A stretch of DNA of 64,000 nucleotides from Halocafeteria seosinensis (lineage: Eukaryota; Sar; Bigyra; Bicosoecida): positions 124,001 to 188,000 of the forward strand of contig LVLI01000080.1 in assembly GCA_001687465.1 (NCBI GenBank), in the 5' to 3' direction. Positions 1-9,288 of the stretch are shown piece after piece (position 1 is the first letter of the stretch; every line of letters starts with the position of its first letter). A model generated the notes under the pieces. That model was not told the DNA's origin and made no database searches. It saw nothing but the letters and a program-made list of their open reading frames with translations. The position numbers and the translations under genes are program-made.

Positions 1-149
1 TGAGCTCTAAAGTAAACGAAGAATTGCAAGTTCCTCCTGGCCAAACAATGAAGCTGGGGCGAAAATAAACATTTTGCATACGTACACAAGGGCATGTATG
101 CCGCCGTAAAGATACGGGTATCCCGTCATCCAAGCTCTACAACAATCCA

Positions 150-330
150 TAATGATGCAACTGACTGCCTTGGTCGATAAGCCAAGATAGGAACATTGTA
201 CACCACTCCATTGTAACTGAAGACCCTGCACATCTGTAAGCTGCTGCAGCCTTCACGCTTCTGGGCGTCAACAATTTCTGTGCGTAGTGGCTGTCCTACT
301 GACCAATTCGACTGATGTCCTTGGAGCCGG
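150..330 (-). pseudogene. decayed fragment of the MTFMT 3' exon
   Basis: On the plus strand, positions about 241-300 run closely parallel to 566-620 inside the last exon of the neighbouring formyltransferase gene; for example cgtcaacaatttctg matches cgtcaacaaattctg, and both blocks end in gtcctactg. Similarity continues more weakly down to about 150, where tggtcgata matches cggtcgatc. Read on the minus strand, the fragment gives VGQPLRTEIVDAQK, which resembles [14 protein letters not shown] of the parent. Several small insertions break the frame, and I see no formyltransferase catalytic core next to it. It could be the tail of a second gene extending off the left edge, but the frame breaks favour a relic. 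Confidence 0.6.
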
Positions 331-341
331 GAACCTCCACT

Positions 342-1826
342 TCATTCCTCAACTTTAACGAGTTTCATGGTCTCCATGCACTGAGTCAGCTGCATGTCAC
401 TTGCAAACGATTTGGCATTTTTCGCTTGTCGTTGCTGTGCTTGTATTTTCAGAATTTCTGTCATACTATCCCTGGTCTTTACCCAAAGTGACTTCGTCGG
501 TCGATCATAGTATAAAGTGCCAGCCGGTGTGCTGTTACCAATTTCAGCGACCTTCTTTGGGAACTGCTGCATACACTTCTGGCCGTCAACAAATTCTGCG
601 CGTTGTGACTGTCCTACTGGAGGTGCAACTGTCAGCAGTTTCACGCGTATAGCTTGCGGTTGTAAAAGGAACGAACACCCAGGGTTGATGGATAGTGCTC
701 TAACATGGTTGTAGAGTTCCCTGCTGGAAAGTTGGGCAATGTCAACACTCCGCATCTGTTAAAACATCGGTTTCTTATTGAAGATTACGACACGTACGAT
801 ACAGTATCGATGAAGACACGCGTACCTCCTTTGATACTTTCGAAGCTGTTCGACAGTCTTCAATTGACATATCATAGGGAAGCATGGCGGTTTGTTCACA
901 CGCACTATGCACGCTAAGGCTAAGATTCTTGACGCAATCCTCCACTAAGGAGGCACCAGCTGCGGCTAAACGCGTCCTAAGCGTACAATAGGTATCAGAA
1001 TCATGGATGGGGACCTTCTTCTGGCTAATCACTTTTCCAGAATCGAATTGCTCGGGATGTATTTCAATTACAGAAACACCTGCGGGAAAACCGGACGTTA
1101 AAGAATGCTACCGCTATTCAGGGTTGCTCCACTTACCCGTTTCAGATTGATCATCCAATAAAACGTGATGTATCGGAGCAGCCCCACGATAGTGCGGCAG
1201 TAGCGAGGGGTGCATATTGATAGCTCCCCAATTGAGTTTCCCAAGGATGCGTTTATTCTGTACAGTCCAAAGACTCCGTTGATCACAATACATTGACCAT
1301 TCCCTCTGGACTACGCTACACGTACGACAAAATACCCAAATGATACCGCCACGCCAAAGTCGTATGATTCAGTGTTTTCATCGAATAGCTCCGACTCCCA
1401 CTTCTTCAGAGACTTACTGCGTGGAATTCAAAAAACCTCAGGATCATAATGCTTGGCTGTTTTCTTGCGAGGCAGACAGGGATGCCTGTCCTAATTAAAG
1501 ACTCACACGGAAGGGGGAATCTCAAAGAATTTAAGCGAATGTTCCTCGGCAAAGTTCTTAACTGGTAATGAAGCGTTCCGTCGACGTCCAATACGGCGGT
1601 CTCCCGGTGTGATCACACCAATGCTGCCTACGACCGGGGGATCTCCGCTAACCATGTCGTGATGAAGCAGCTTCAATGTTTCGAGCGAGACATCATCTGT
1701 GCCCATGAAGAGGATTTTATAGGGAGGATGAACGGATTCGGGCATCAACTGCGAAGGCGTCCAAGCCGATTCCGTCGTAAACCACCGCTTAGAGACAACA
1801 TTCGACGAAGCCCAGAGGCGCCTCAT
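342..1826 (-). CDS. MTFMT: methionyl-tRNA formyltransferase, mitochondrial
   Basis: Transfers a formyl group from 10-formyl-tetrahydrofolate to initiator Met-tRNA for organellar translation. Five exons can be read: 1826-1507, 1416-1326, 1257 to about 1129, about 1076 to 775, and 755-342. Joined phases are consistent. The N-terminus ([16 protein letters not shown]) is basic and looks like a mitochondrial presequence. [17 protein letters not shown] follows as the nucleotide-binding-like start of the formyltransferase fold. Exon 3 carries the signature [12 protein letters not shown], which contains the catalytic Asn-x-His motif, and then [11 protein letters not shown]. The last exon carries the C-terminal domain motif [18 protein letters not shown]. 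The family match is firm; the presequence role is inferred. The next gene upstream lies about 390 bp away on the same strand. Confidence 0.9.
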
Positions 1827-2215
1827 AGTAGTCCGTCACTGTATTGCACTTATATCAGCCATGGGTGAGTATCATCGGTGCGAACAAATCCGGTTGCGCA
1901 ATGCCCACCTAGGAAGTAATGCAGCATAGTACAGGACCTTCACAAAACTATACCCAAACCACAAGGAAATTCTACAGGGTACGAAGCACTACCAAATTTT
2001 ACTGGACAACTTTCCAGGACACAATACTGCTGGATTGCTTATTGATTGGTAAAAGTTTGTTCCGCTTTCGTGCTGATAAGCTTGTATGCAAGGCAGAATG
2101 TGTCGCCGTAACCCTCCTTGTTCGTAAAACTACCACCGTGTGCCTACGCGTCATACTAATCATGTTACGACTAAGATTATCGGTACTCTTGATATGGAAA
2201 AGTTTGATTTATACA
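1827..2215. other. intergenic, 389 bp
   Basis: Lies between the start of MTFMT and the stop of the LRR gene, both on the minus strand, so it should hold the MTFMT promoter and the LRR 3' end. Plus-strand ORFs here lack family resemblance. No repeat or RNA gene is visible. Confidence 0.5.
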
Positions 2216-4459
2216 CTATACCGATCCATCTTCATCCTCCTCCTCATCGAGATCCCAATCCCAATCCAAAGCCGGATCTGAATCAAAACTGTCAAAACGC
2301 ATTGACGACAAGGAACTACCATAGTCCATACTATAGTCGTCCTCGTACTCCATACTGTAGCTGTCACTGTGACTTTCATGCTCAAATTCTTTAAGGGGCA
2401 CTCTTAGAGCAGCGTCGGCCAAAGGATCCGCAATTTCCAAGTGACACCGACTGAGCTTGAGTGAGGTCAGGTTAGTGAGGTAGCGAAAAATGTCTTCGGT
2501 TATGTTATGTGGTTCGCAATCAAACAGGTCCAACTTCTTTAAATTCGGTAGGTGACTGAAAGCCAAGTCGCTGATGATAGGGTCATGACTGAAAGGCACC
2601 CCTGTGGGACGAAGATCCAAGGCTAGCGAAGTCAATCCACCCAAGTGCTCAAATAGTCGGTCTGTCACAGACGAGGTGGTGACTTGAATACCAAGGTGCT
2701 TCAAATTCTCCAGTTGACTGAATCCGTTATCTGTTACCCACATGGATCCTACAATATCAATATGCAATTCTAGTCTCGTAAGCTTCGAGAGAAACTGGAA
2801 AACGCCGTCGCTTAGCACTCCCCGAGATCCGATAGCATTCAAAGAAACAAGCTTATCCAAGGGTACGCGGTTTTCCTTCAAAAAAGGCCCTACTGAGTTT
2901 TCTAAATTTAAGGATGTGAGGTTGGAAAGCCGCGAGATGCCAGCATCTTGACCTTCTTTCGCTAGCAATAAAAGACCCGAAGCATTCAACGAAACTAGTG
3001 AGTTAGGAAGGGACGATAACAGTTGCCCTGGGTGTAATTTGCCTAAGCCCGCAATATTTAACGACGTCAGCGCACTTAGACAGTCAAATGAAGTTGAGGA
3101 TACAATTGATCTACAGTAGCTCATATCCAACTCCCTCAACCGACTGACATGTTTGAACGCTTTGCCAAAATTCTCTCCCTCTGTGCACCCTAGCAGGTAA
3201 AGCTTCTGCAGTCGAGGAACGTAACGAAAACCATTTGGAGTCAGTCCATTCAAGGTATAATCCGAGAGATCCAACTCTGTCAAGTTGGGGAGATGTCGAA
3301 GACACTCATCGGTTAGAGTTATTGTCGTTGGGTTGCCTACCCTACTATTAATCTTGAGGTATCTTAAAGATTGCAAGTTGCAAAATCCCTGAGGAGTTAG
3401 CGCGGAGTTATCGACTCCAAGGAGTTCGAGAGCTGTTAGTTCGCACATTTTCTGTAACACCGAGTCGGTAACACGCTGCCGCCTGAGGCCACTGAACGCA
3501 ATCTTGAGGTCTTTAAGGTACCGTAGATTGTCAAAAAGACCTTCATTGAAGTCCTTTGTTGGGGGGAAAAATTCCCCCGGAATTTCCAGCCTCGTCAACA
3601 TGGGGAGATGCTCCAGTGCTCTGTAATCAAACCATTGATCCGCAGGACCTGCTATTCTTAACGTGCGCAGACTTTTTAAACGTTTGAAAGGCTCGACCAG
3701 TCTCTGAGGCCAACAAGAGAGGTGGAGTTCTTGCAGATTTTGGAGTTTTGCCACGGTGTCATTATTCCACTCAGTCTCCCTTACAGAGGCGTAAAGACTA
3801 CATAGTAAAGTTCGACCAATCTTCAGTGTTCCTGCGAAATGGGACATATCCGTTTCGGAATAGTCACCTAGTCGATCTAGAGCAGGTACTTCGAGAACCC
3901 CCCGAGTCCACGATAACTGGTTCACCGCTTCGATAGCCTCATTCAAGTGGATAGGTGGGACCTTCCGCCAATATCCCATCTCCTCCTTAGTATCTGTCGG
4001 ACGATGCTGGAACCACCTCACATAAGTTTTGAAAATATTCACTTCAGTCTTCCTTCGTGGCGTGTTTTTCAAGCTGAATTTGGTGCAGCTAACAGAAGAC
4101 TGAGACGTCTTCTTCTGGGTCTTCGACGTCGCTCCTCTGGGTTTGACATCGCTCCGTTCAGATGTACTGACATCACTTGAGTTGGCTGTCGAGTTTACAG
4201 ACTTTTGCCTCTTGGCGGCACGCATGCAATCTCCCGTAGAACGTCGTGAGGATACGGTTTGCCGAGAGGAGGAAGCTCCGGCTGAGTCCGAACCATTGCC
4301 GCTTCCCGATCGTGTTTGTACCCCCATTATCACTCTCTCATGTTTCACTGCACTCGACCAGCCTGAAATGCGGCTGTGTTTGCTAGTACCGATGCCTGTG
4401 GAGATGTTCGGACAGAGGTCAAGGAAAAGCTTGGCATTTGAAATGAAAGAAACAATCAT
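2216..4459 (-). CDS. leucine-rich repeat protein
   Basis: A 747-residue intronless protein. Residues about 1-160 are Ser/Thr/Lys-rich and disordered. The rest is a long run of irregular leucine-rich repeats of the LRR_RI/AMN1 type seen with F-box proteins, with units such as LPNLTELDLSDYTLNGLTP and LTSLNLENSVGPF. The C-terminus (about 710-747) is very acidic, with EYEDDYSMDYG and DLDEEEDEDG. No F-box, kinase or signal peptide is evident. Met1 at 4459 is a real ATG; a second in-frame ATG at 4327 (MGVQTRSGSG) gives a more natural disordered start and may be the true one. A decayed copy of its middle part lies just upstream at 4726-5260. The function is unknown; protein binding is inferred from the fold. 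Confidence 0.8.
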   Translation of the reverse strand: MIVSFISNAKLFLDLCPNISTGIGTSKHSRISGWSSAVKHERVIMGVQTRSGSGNGSDSAGASSSRQTVSSRRSTGDCMRAAKRQKSVNSTANSSDVSTSERSDVKPRGATSKTQKKTSQSSVSCTKFSLKNTPRRKTEVNIFKTYVRWFQHRPTDTKEEMGYWRKVPPIHLNEAIEAVNQLSWTRGVLEVPALDRLGDYSETDMSHFAGTLKIGRTLLCSLYASVRETEWNNDTVAKLQNLQELHLSCWPQRLVEPFKRLKSLRTLRIAGPADQWFDYRALEHLPMLTRLEIPGEFFPPTKDFNEGLFDNLRYLKDLKIAFSGLRRQRVTDSVLQKMCELTALELLGVDNSALTPQGFCNLQSLRYLKINSRVGNPTTITLTDECLRHLPNLTELDLSDYTLNGLTPNGFRYVPRLQKLYLLGCTEGENFGKAFKHVSRLRELDMSYCRSIVSSTSFDCLSALTSLNIAGLGKLHPGQLLSSLPNSLVSLNASGLLLLAKEGQDAGISRLSNLTSLNLENSVGPFLKENRVPLDKLVSLNAIGSRGVLSDGVFQFLSKLTRLELHIDIVGSMWVTDNGFSQLENLKHLGIQVTTSSVTDRLFEHLGGLTSLALDLRPTGVPFSHDPIISDLAFSHLPNLKKLDLFDCEPHNITEDIFRYLTNLTSLKLSRCHLEIADPLADAALRVPLKEFEHESHSDSYSMEYEDDYSMDYGSSLSSMRFDSFDSDPALDWDWDLDEEEDEDGSV

Positions 4460-4725
4460 TACTGGCAGTTGGAAAATGGTGAAGAAGCGTCACCTGTGCA
4501 CGTTCTCGTTAGAGTTGACGCCATAGCGCCGACGTTTGGTCATCGTGTGGATCACGAGGATGGTATACGAGCTGGTGCACTGAGAGTACAACAGAGCCTG
4601 CTACCAGTGCAAGAAGTGGTTGTCAAAACTCGACCAAGGGACGCCGCTATGGGAGATATAAGCAAGTTCAAGCAGTACGATGTCGATTGTTCCGGGACTT
4701 TTCTTCGTGACAAATCTGTACTTTA

Positions 4726-5260
4726 GTCTAGCTCCCTCAATTGACTGACATACTTGAATGCCTCATCGATTTTCTTGCCTTCCAATTTAAGCTTCTGTAG
4801 TCGAGGGAGATAACGAACCCCCCCCCCCCCATTCGGAGTTATCTGTGTGTAGTACGGCACACAGAAGGCAGACAACTGAGTTAAATGGGACGTCGGAGAC
4901 ACTAATCGGTTAGTGTTATTTCCTCTGAGCTCCTTCCCCTATCAACCTTGAGGAACTCTAAGACAAGTTGTAAAGCCCTGTTGGGTTTCGATAAGGCGGA
5001 GTTTCGGACGCCATAGAGTATGATCTAGGGACCCCAGACAGTTTCTCCAAAAGGAGGCAGTAGCGTGGTGACCGGGGACGTTGAAACGCATTGTGAGGTC
5101 TTTCAGATGCCACAAGTTGCCAGAAAGTCCTCATCGATTGAAGTCTTTGTGTTGACGAAGAAACCGTCCGCATCTTCCAGCCCCTTTCAAGTGCTGAATC
5201 CATCAAGGATAGTCAGTTTCAGCTATTCGGTCCACTAACCACCTCAAAGTCCTTCAAATA
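4726..5260 (-). pseudogene. decayed partial copy of the adjacent LRR gene
   Basis: The plus-strand sequence is colinear with 3120-3650 inside the intact LRR gene. agctccctcaattgactgac matches aactccctcaaccgactgac. The stretch around acactaatcggttagtgtta matches acactcatcggttagagtta. aggtctttcagatgccacaa matches aggtctttaaggtaccgtag. Divergence is substantial, with many small indels, and no long reading frame survives. A run of 13 C at 4818-4830 replaces a short ACC stretch of the parent. No start codon, promoter or LRR C-terminus is visible, so it is a partial tandem duplicate in decay. Confidence 0.8.
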
Positions 5261-5423
5261 TATCACTATAACGTGTGTCAGGTGGCCAAACGTCAAATCA
5301 CTAGTCCTCCCCCGCCTTCACCATCACTGCATCGGTTTTCAGGCGACTCATGCTGATTTCGGCCATCTAGGTAAAAGCCAAAAATTCGGCGGGGAACACG
5401 GCAGCCTAAATACCACTGTATAA

Positions 5424-8321
5424 CTACTCTTTGTCACATCCAAACGCCATTTCAATCGTTTGTTGTATATCCTGTATGTCTCGTTGCATAATCGTGCTTG
5501 AAGGCGAGCGATAGGAGGCTGCTTGGTCGGAAGTATCTCGTATGTCTTGTTCCTCGGTATCCGCGCAAGTCTCTGAAGACAGATTTTTGTCATCACCGCC
5601 CTTAGCGGCAATTCCTTCAGAACGCGGAGACATGCGGGCAGCTGTACGGACGCTGTTTCCACCTGGATGTTCTGGCACAGCCGCGACCACGCTTGATCCA
5701 TTCTGTCGCTCATTGGTTTCTGATACGCCACGGCTGCTATTCTCCGAGCTTTCAACGTCCATGTAAAAGAAGTCTTTTGCAGTTGGCCTTCGCCTTCTTG
5801 GTAGACCAGATGCACCGGGTGAGCCCTTGGCCGTGGTAGTAGTTTCATCCCTCCAGAGACTACTTTGACTTGATGATCTTACACTGCTGTTTACAAGATC
5901 ATTGTGGACGTCCTCATTTACAGCGGCTGGTTTTGTAGAATAATCATCACCACTTCTTGTGGTCGTTGTGCCACTACTCGAACCGGTCGTTTCGGCAAAT
6001 GTCAGGGGTTTGTTGACAACGGTAACGTCATCTGGTCTCTCATGGCGACGTGTCTTTTGACGATCTACGCTCATCCAGGGAAGATGATGATACGCCGAGG
6101 GTTGGCTCCTTCCGCGTGCAGGGGTAGCGACTACTTCAGGCTTCCTCTTGTAATAAGGTAGGGAGCGGGGCATTGATGGCCACTGACTGTGCTTATCGAT
6201 ACTGCGCGATAGCTCCTCTCTAGTCAACGTATTATGCCCGTTAATCCAAACTTGGTAGCAAATGTCAAGCGCTAAATTCATTAAGTCTGTCTCGCTGAAG
6301 CTAGCGTCTGACGATGACTCCGAAGAGGCTGATGTTCGAGAGCTTCCACTCTTAGTGGCTGTTCGACTACTGCTTTTATGCCGCGTAGGGTTCCGGTTTA
6401 TCATTACTTGGGCGGTACCAATGACTGCATCGCAGCCGAGGTCGGCCGATACTTCTTGAGGAAACGGAGTGGTGAACCCAAGCTCAGACAGTTCAGAGAG
6501 AATATCGTTCTCACTCTTCAGCAGACATTCGCACAATGAATGATGCTTGAAGTCTTCAAGACGGACAGAATCAATGCCCCCATGCACAACAAAGTATAAA
6601 TTCGTTGTCGTGTAGCTGTCACTTAAGTAGCGGTGTCCACCCCGCTGCACGGTGTGTGTTAAGGTTTTCATCCGGGGCATGCGTACTATGGGATAGCAAG
6701 AGACGACTATGGATCCTTCACACATGTACCGTGTCAATTTGAGAATAAGCCGATCCTGGAATCTATCTGCTAACCATCGTCCATCAAAGTTGTTGCAGAA
6801 TACAACCCGGCAGTGGGATAGGGCCAGCGGGGCAAGACCATTGGGCAGATTATCGTCGATGACGTCTCCACTAATTAGAAGTACCCTTTCTTCAAGAGAT
6901 AAATCACCAGCCCTTTGAACTGCATCAATAAGTCTAGCCCTCCACGCTGGCATCTCTTCCCTCCACATTGCAGAGCGTTTTGTCGTATTGATGCGGTTAG
7001 TGATGGGGGATTTCCTTTCTGATCCAAACTTAGGTTTGCTTGAAGAACCATCTCGTTGTGGCATATTGAATGACGAAGGAGGAGTCAATGCACTTTTCAA
7101 GAAGTCCATGTCCTCTCTGGGAGCTATATCCAAAACGACATCGTTCAAGTGAGGCCGTCTCGAATCGTTTGCGTCACAATAAACGAACGAGCTCTCCCGC
7201 CATTCCTTTTGCTTCTTCCTTCTCGAATTGTTGTTGTAAGGACTAAACAAATAGTCATTTACTAACGGCACGTTGACATCGGCATCCAGACCTGTAAAGT
7301 CCTTCCTCAAGTGGTCTGGGTGAGCAGAGCCCGGTAGTTCCCACGATGCCTGAAGAGACAACAAAATGCGGGAGAGTTGGTGGTAGTTAGAGAGCTCGTT
7401 TGGCCAGTATCTACAACCATCTCCCACAGGTTTTGTACTATCTTCTACCCAATTTTCGTATAGTTGCCTGAGACACTTGGAGAACGTTTCCGCCACCTTC
7501 TTACTGAGGTTGAAACGAGATTCAATGACCTCGATTCCAATGGCGTGGCAACCACTGATAGCCGCAAGAGCCAACACTGCATACCCATCTCCGCTTCCAA
7601 TATCAATAAATAAATCATTCGGACGCAGTCCTGTTATAGAGCATATTCGTTGCAGAACGTCCTCATGAACTCTTCCCGGATGTAGGGATTCTCCTTGGCA
7701 GGGGGTTTGGCGATTGTCGGACACAACGTGCTTTGTCGCATTAAGTTTCTTCAGACAATTATGTAGCATCCCTAGCAACCGAGAGTTGCACGTTTCGATA
7801 TCATCTCTCAATTCCCTTTCTTTCCATTTTGCAGGGTTAATCCGGAAAGAGCTGTAGAGTGACAGTTCATCACGCATCCTGTCGTGAAGATAACATTTGA
7901 CACAGCCATCCTCCGTTCCTGGCGAAGTTTCCTGTGAGGAGACGCAAGTGCCATACTGTGAATGAGAAGGCGTGGATCCTGATGGTTTGCCACTGGTACC
8001 ACTGTCAGACGTGATCGTTGGGGCACATATACCAGAGTTCTGTTGGCTTTGACTTCGCTGTGAAGATCCCGTTTTATACGTCGACTGCGAGGGCTCTGTC
8101 GAGGACCCGCACACAGTGCCGCCATCACGTGCCGTAGAAGGATGTCCTCTTTCTACACAGCCGTGCGAATGTTCAGCGAGATCCTCAAGGACGGCCAGTA
8201 TCGTAGCGGGTGCGCGTGACACATATCCGTTCCAGATATGAGCAAGTTGGCTCGTTGTCTCATCACTCTCGGACGGAGGCTCCTGGCTACTTGGAACAAA
8301 AGAAGGAAAATCCGTTTCCAT
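5424..8321 (-). CDS. DOT1-like histone lysine methyltransferase
   Basis: A 965-residue intronless ORF with a real ATG at 8321. Residues 1-150 are Ser/Gln-rich and disordered. A helical stretch (about 150-215) leads to ICSITGLRPNDLFIDIGSGD at about 226-245, the SAM-binding motif of DOT1-type class I methyltransferases. CNNFDGRWLADRF follows at about 508, matching the NNF motif of DOT1, then a strand ending GSIVVSCYPI. In human DOT1L the two motifs are roughly 80 residues apart; here they are about 265 apart, so about 185 low-complexity residues interrupt the domain. The C-terminal third is disordered apart from a short helical patch near 680-720. If the family call is right, it methylates H3K79. 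A different lysine methyltransferase of related fold is the main alternative. Confidence 0.65.
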   Translation of the reverse strand: METDFPSFVPSSQEPPSESDETTSQLAHIWNGYVSRAPATILAVLEDLAEHSHGCVERGHPSTARDGGTVCGSSTEPSQSTYKTGSSQRSQSQQNSGICAPTITSDSGTSGKPSGSTPSHSQYGTCVSSQETSPGTEDGCVKCYLHDRMRDELSLYSSFRINPAKWKERELRDDIETCNSRLLGMLHNCLKKLNATKHVVSDNRQTPCQGESLHPGRVHEDVLQRICSITGLRPNDLFIDIGSGDGYAVLALAAISGCHAIGIEVIESRFNLSKKVAETFSKCLRQLYENWVEDSTKPVGDGCRYWPNELSNYHQLSRILLSLQASWELPGSAHPDHLRKDFTGLDADVNVPLVNDYLFSPYNNNSRRKKQKEWRESSFVYCDANDSRRPHLNDVVLDIAPREDMDFLKSALTPPSSFNMPQRDGSSSKPKFGSERKSPITNRINTTKRSAMWREEMPAWRARLIDAVQRAGDLSLEERVLLISGDVIDDNLPNGLAPLALSHCRVVFCNNFDGRWLADRFQDRLILKLTRYMCEGSIVVSCYPIVRMPRMKTLTHTVQRGGHRYLSDSYTTTNLYFVVHGGIDSVRLEDFKHHSLCECLLKSENDILSELSELGFTTPFPQEVSADLGCDAVIGTAQVMINRNPTRHKSSSRTATKSGSSRTSASSESSSDASFSETDLMNLALDICYQVWINGHNTLTREELSRSIDKHSQWPSMPRSLPYYKRKPEVVATPARGRSQPSAYHHLPWMSVDRQKTRRHERPDDVTVVNKPLTFAETTGSSSGTTTTRSGDDYSTKPAAVNEDVHNDLVNSSVRSSSQSSLWRDETTTTAKGSPGASGLPRRRRPTAKDFFYMDVESSENSSRGVSETNERQNGSSVVAAVPEHPGGNSVRTAARMSPRSEGIAAKGGDDKNLSSETCADTEEQDIRDTSDQAASYRSPSSTIMQRDIQDIQQTIEMAFGCDKE

Positions 8322-9288
8322 ATCACTCTACATTATTATCACATGCACTACTTTATCGACTACTATCAGCTATGGACGAACTCCAAAACTTTGATAACCG
8401 CGGCTGAGGCTGCCCACTTCCTCTGCTGGATGGCATCTTAAAAGTGAAACAAATGATTGCACGGATACAACTTCAACTTCCCTCGACGCCGCATTATTTC
8501 CGAGGTTGTAGACAATGTAGAGAGCTAATCTAGTGTAGTTGCTGTTGTGTGTTGCTCTTTGTAAAAATAAGCCGCTTCTGAGAAGCGTGGATTCGCGTCG
8601 AAAGGCAAACAAGCGCTAGGAAGAGCTTGTAACTCTTGTCTTCCGGCATCTTGGAGTTCAATCATTTGCCTCCGCTACGTTTGCCTTTTCAGTGATTTCT
8701 GGGTCCCCAGAGAGCTTTAGAAGATCTAACAGCCTTGACACAGGTAGAATACTGATTGAAGGATACTTTGCTTCTACTGAGGAGTTGGCACGAGCCTGGA
8801 AACTTGTGCATAGCCTGGCGAAGACAGCATTGTTTTTGCCCTTCAAGGACAAAGTTTTTTATTCTTACACTGAAAACAGATTTGTGCGCCCTTTGGATTA
8901 TTTAGTACGGCGGCTTATCAGTGTCTCACTCGGAATCAACGTAGTGGAAGGATAGCTCTGAGATCTTGGAGGTACAGCAACACAGCTGACAGCGGCTGAC
9001 ACCAGACTCCGTCTCCGCCACTGCTTGTTCAAGTTGATAGTGAACTGACCTGTTCCAGCGACCGACAGTGGAGGGTACAGGACAGTTTAGGTAAAGCTTA
9101 AGCGTGGCTACCTTTATGGACACATAGTTGGAAACGGTTGGGTATCGTTAGCGCGTCGTTCGAGTATTTGGATAACAGGCAACTGTGTCTTCAAGCTGGG
9201 TCTTGAGTCCTTAGCTTGTTGCTTTCGTCTAATCTTTCAGTATATTGTATTCAAGCAATAATTGCTCGAACAAGCGAGTATCGAGAAG
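8322..9288. other. divergent intergenic region, 967 bp
   Basis: Sits between the DOT1-like gene (minus) and the poly(A) polymerase gene (plus), so it should hold both promoters. A minus-strand open stretch at 8658-9123 has some protein-like character (for example SISILPVSRLLDLLKLSG) but has no ATG start and no clear splice joins. No repeat or structured RNA was recognised. Confidence 0.4.

Noticed and set aside
1919-2394. Plus-strand frames of 84-120 residues beside and overlapping the end of the LRR gene
   Set aside because: No family resemblance, partly antisense to a clear gene, and compositionally a mirror of the acidic LRR tail.
8658-9123. Minus-strand open stretches that look protein-like in part
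   Set aside because: No ATG at either frame start, stop codons just upstream, and no splice join that gives a convincing protein.
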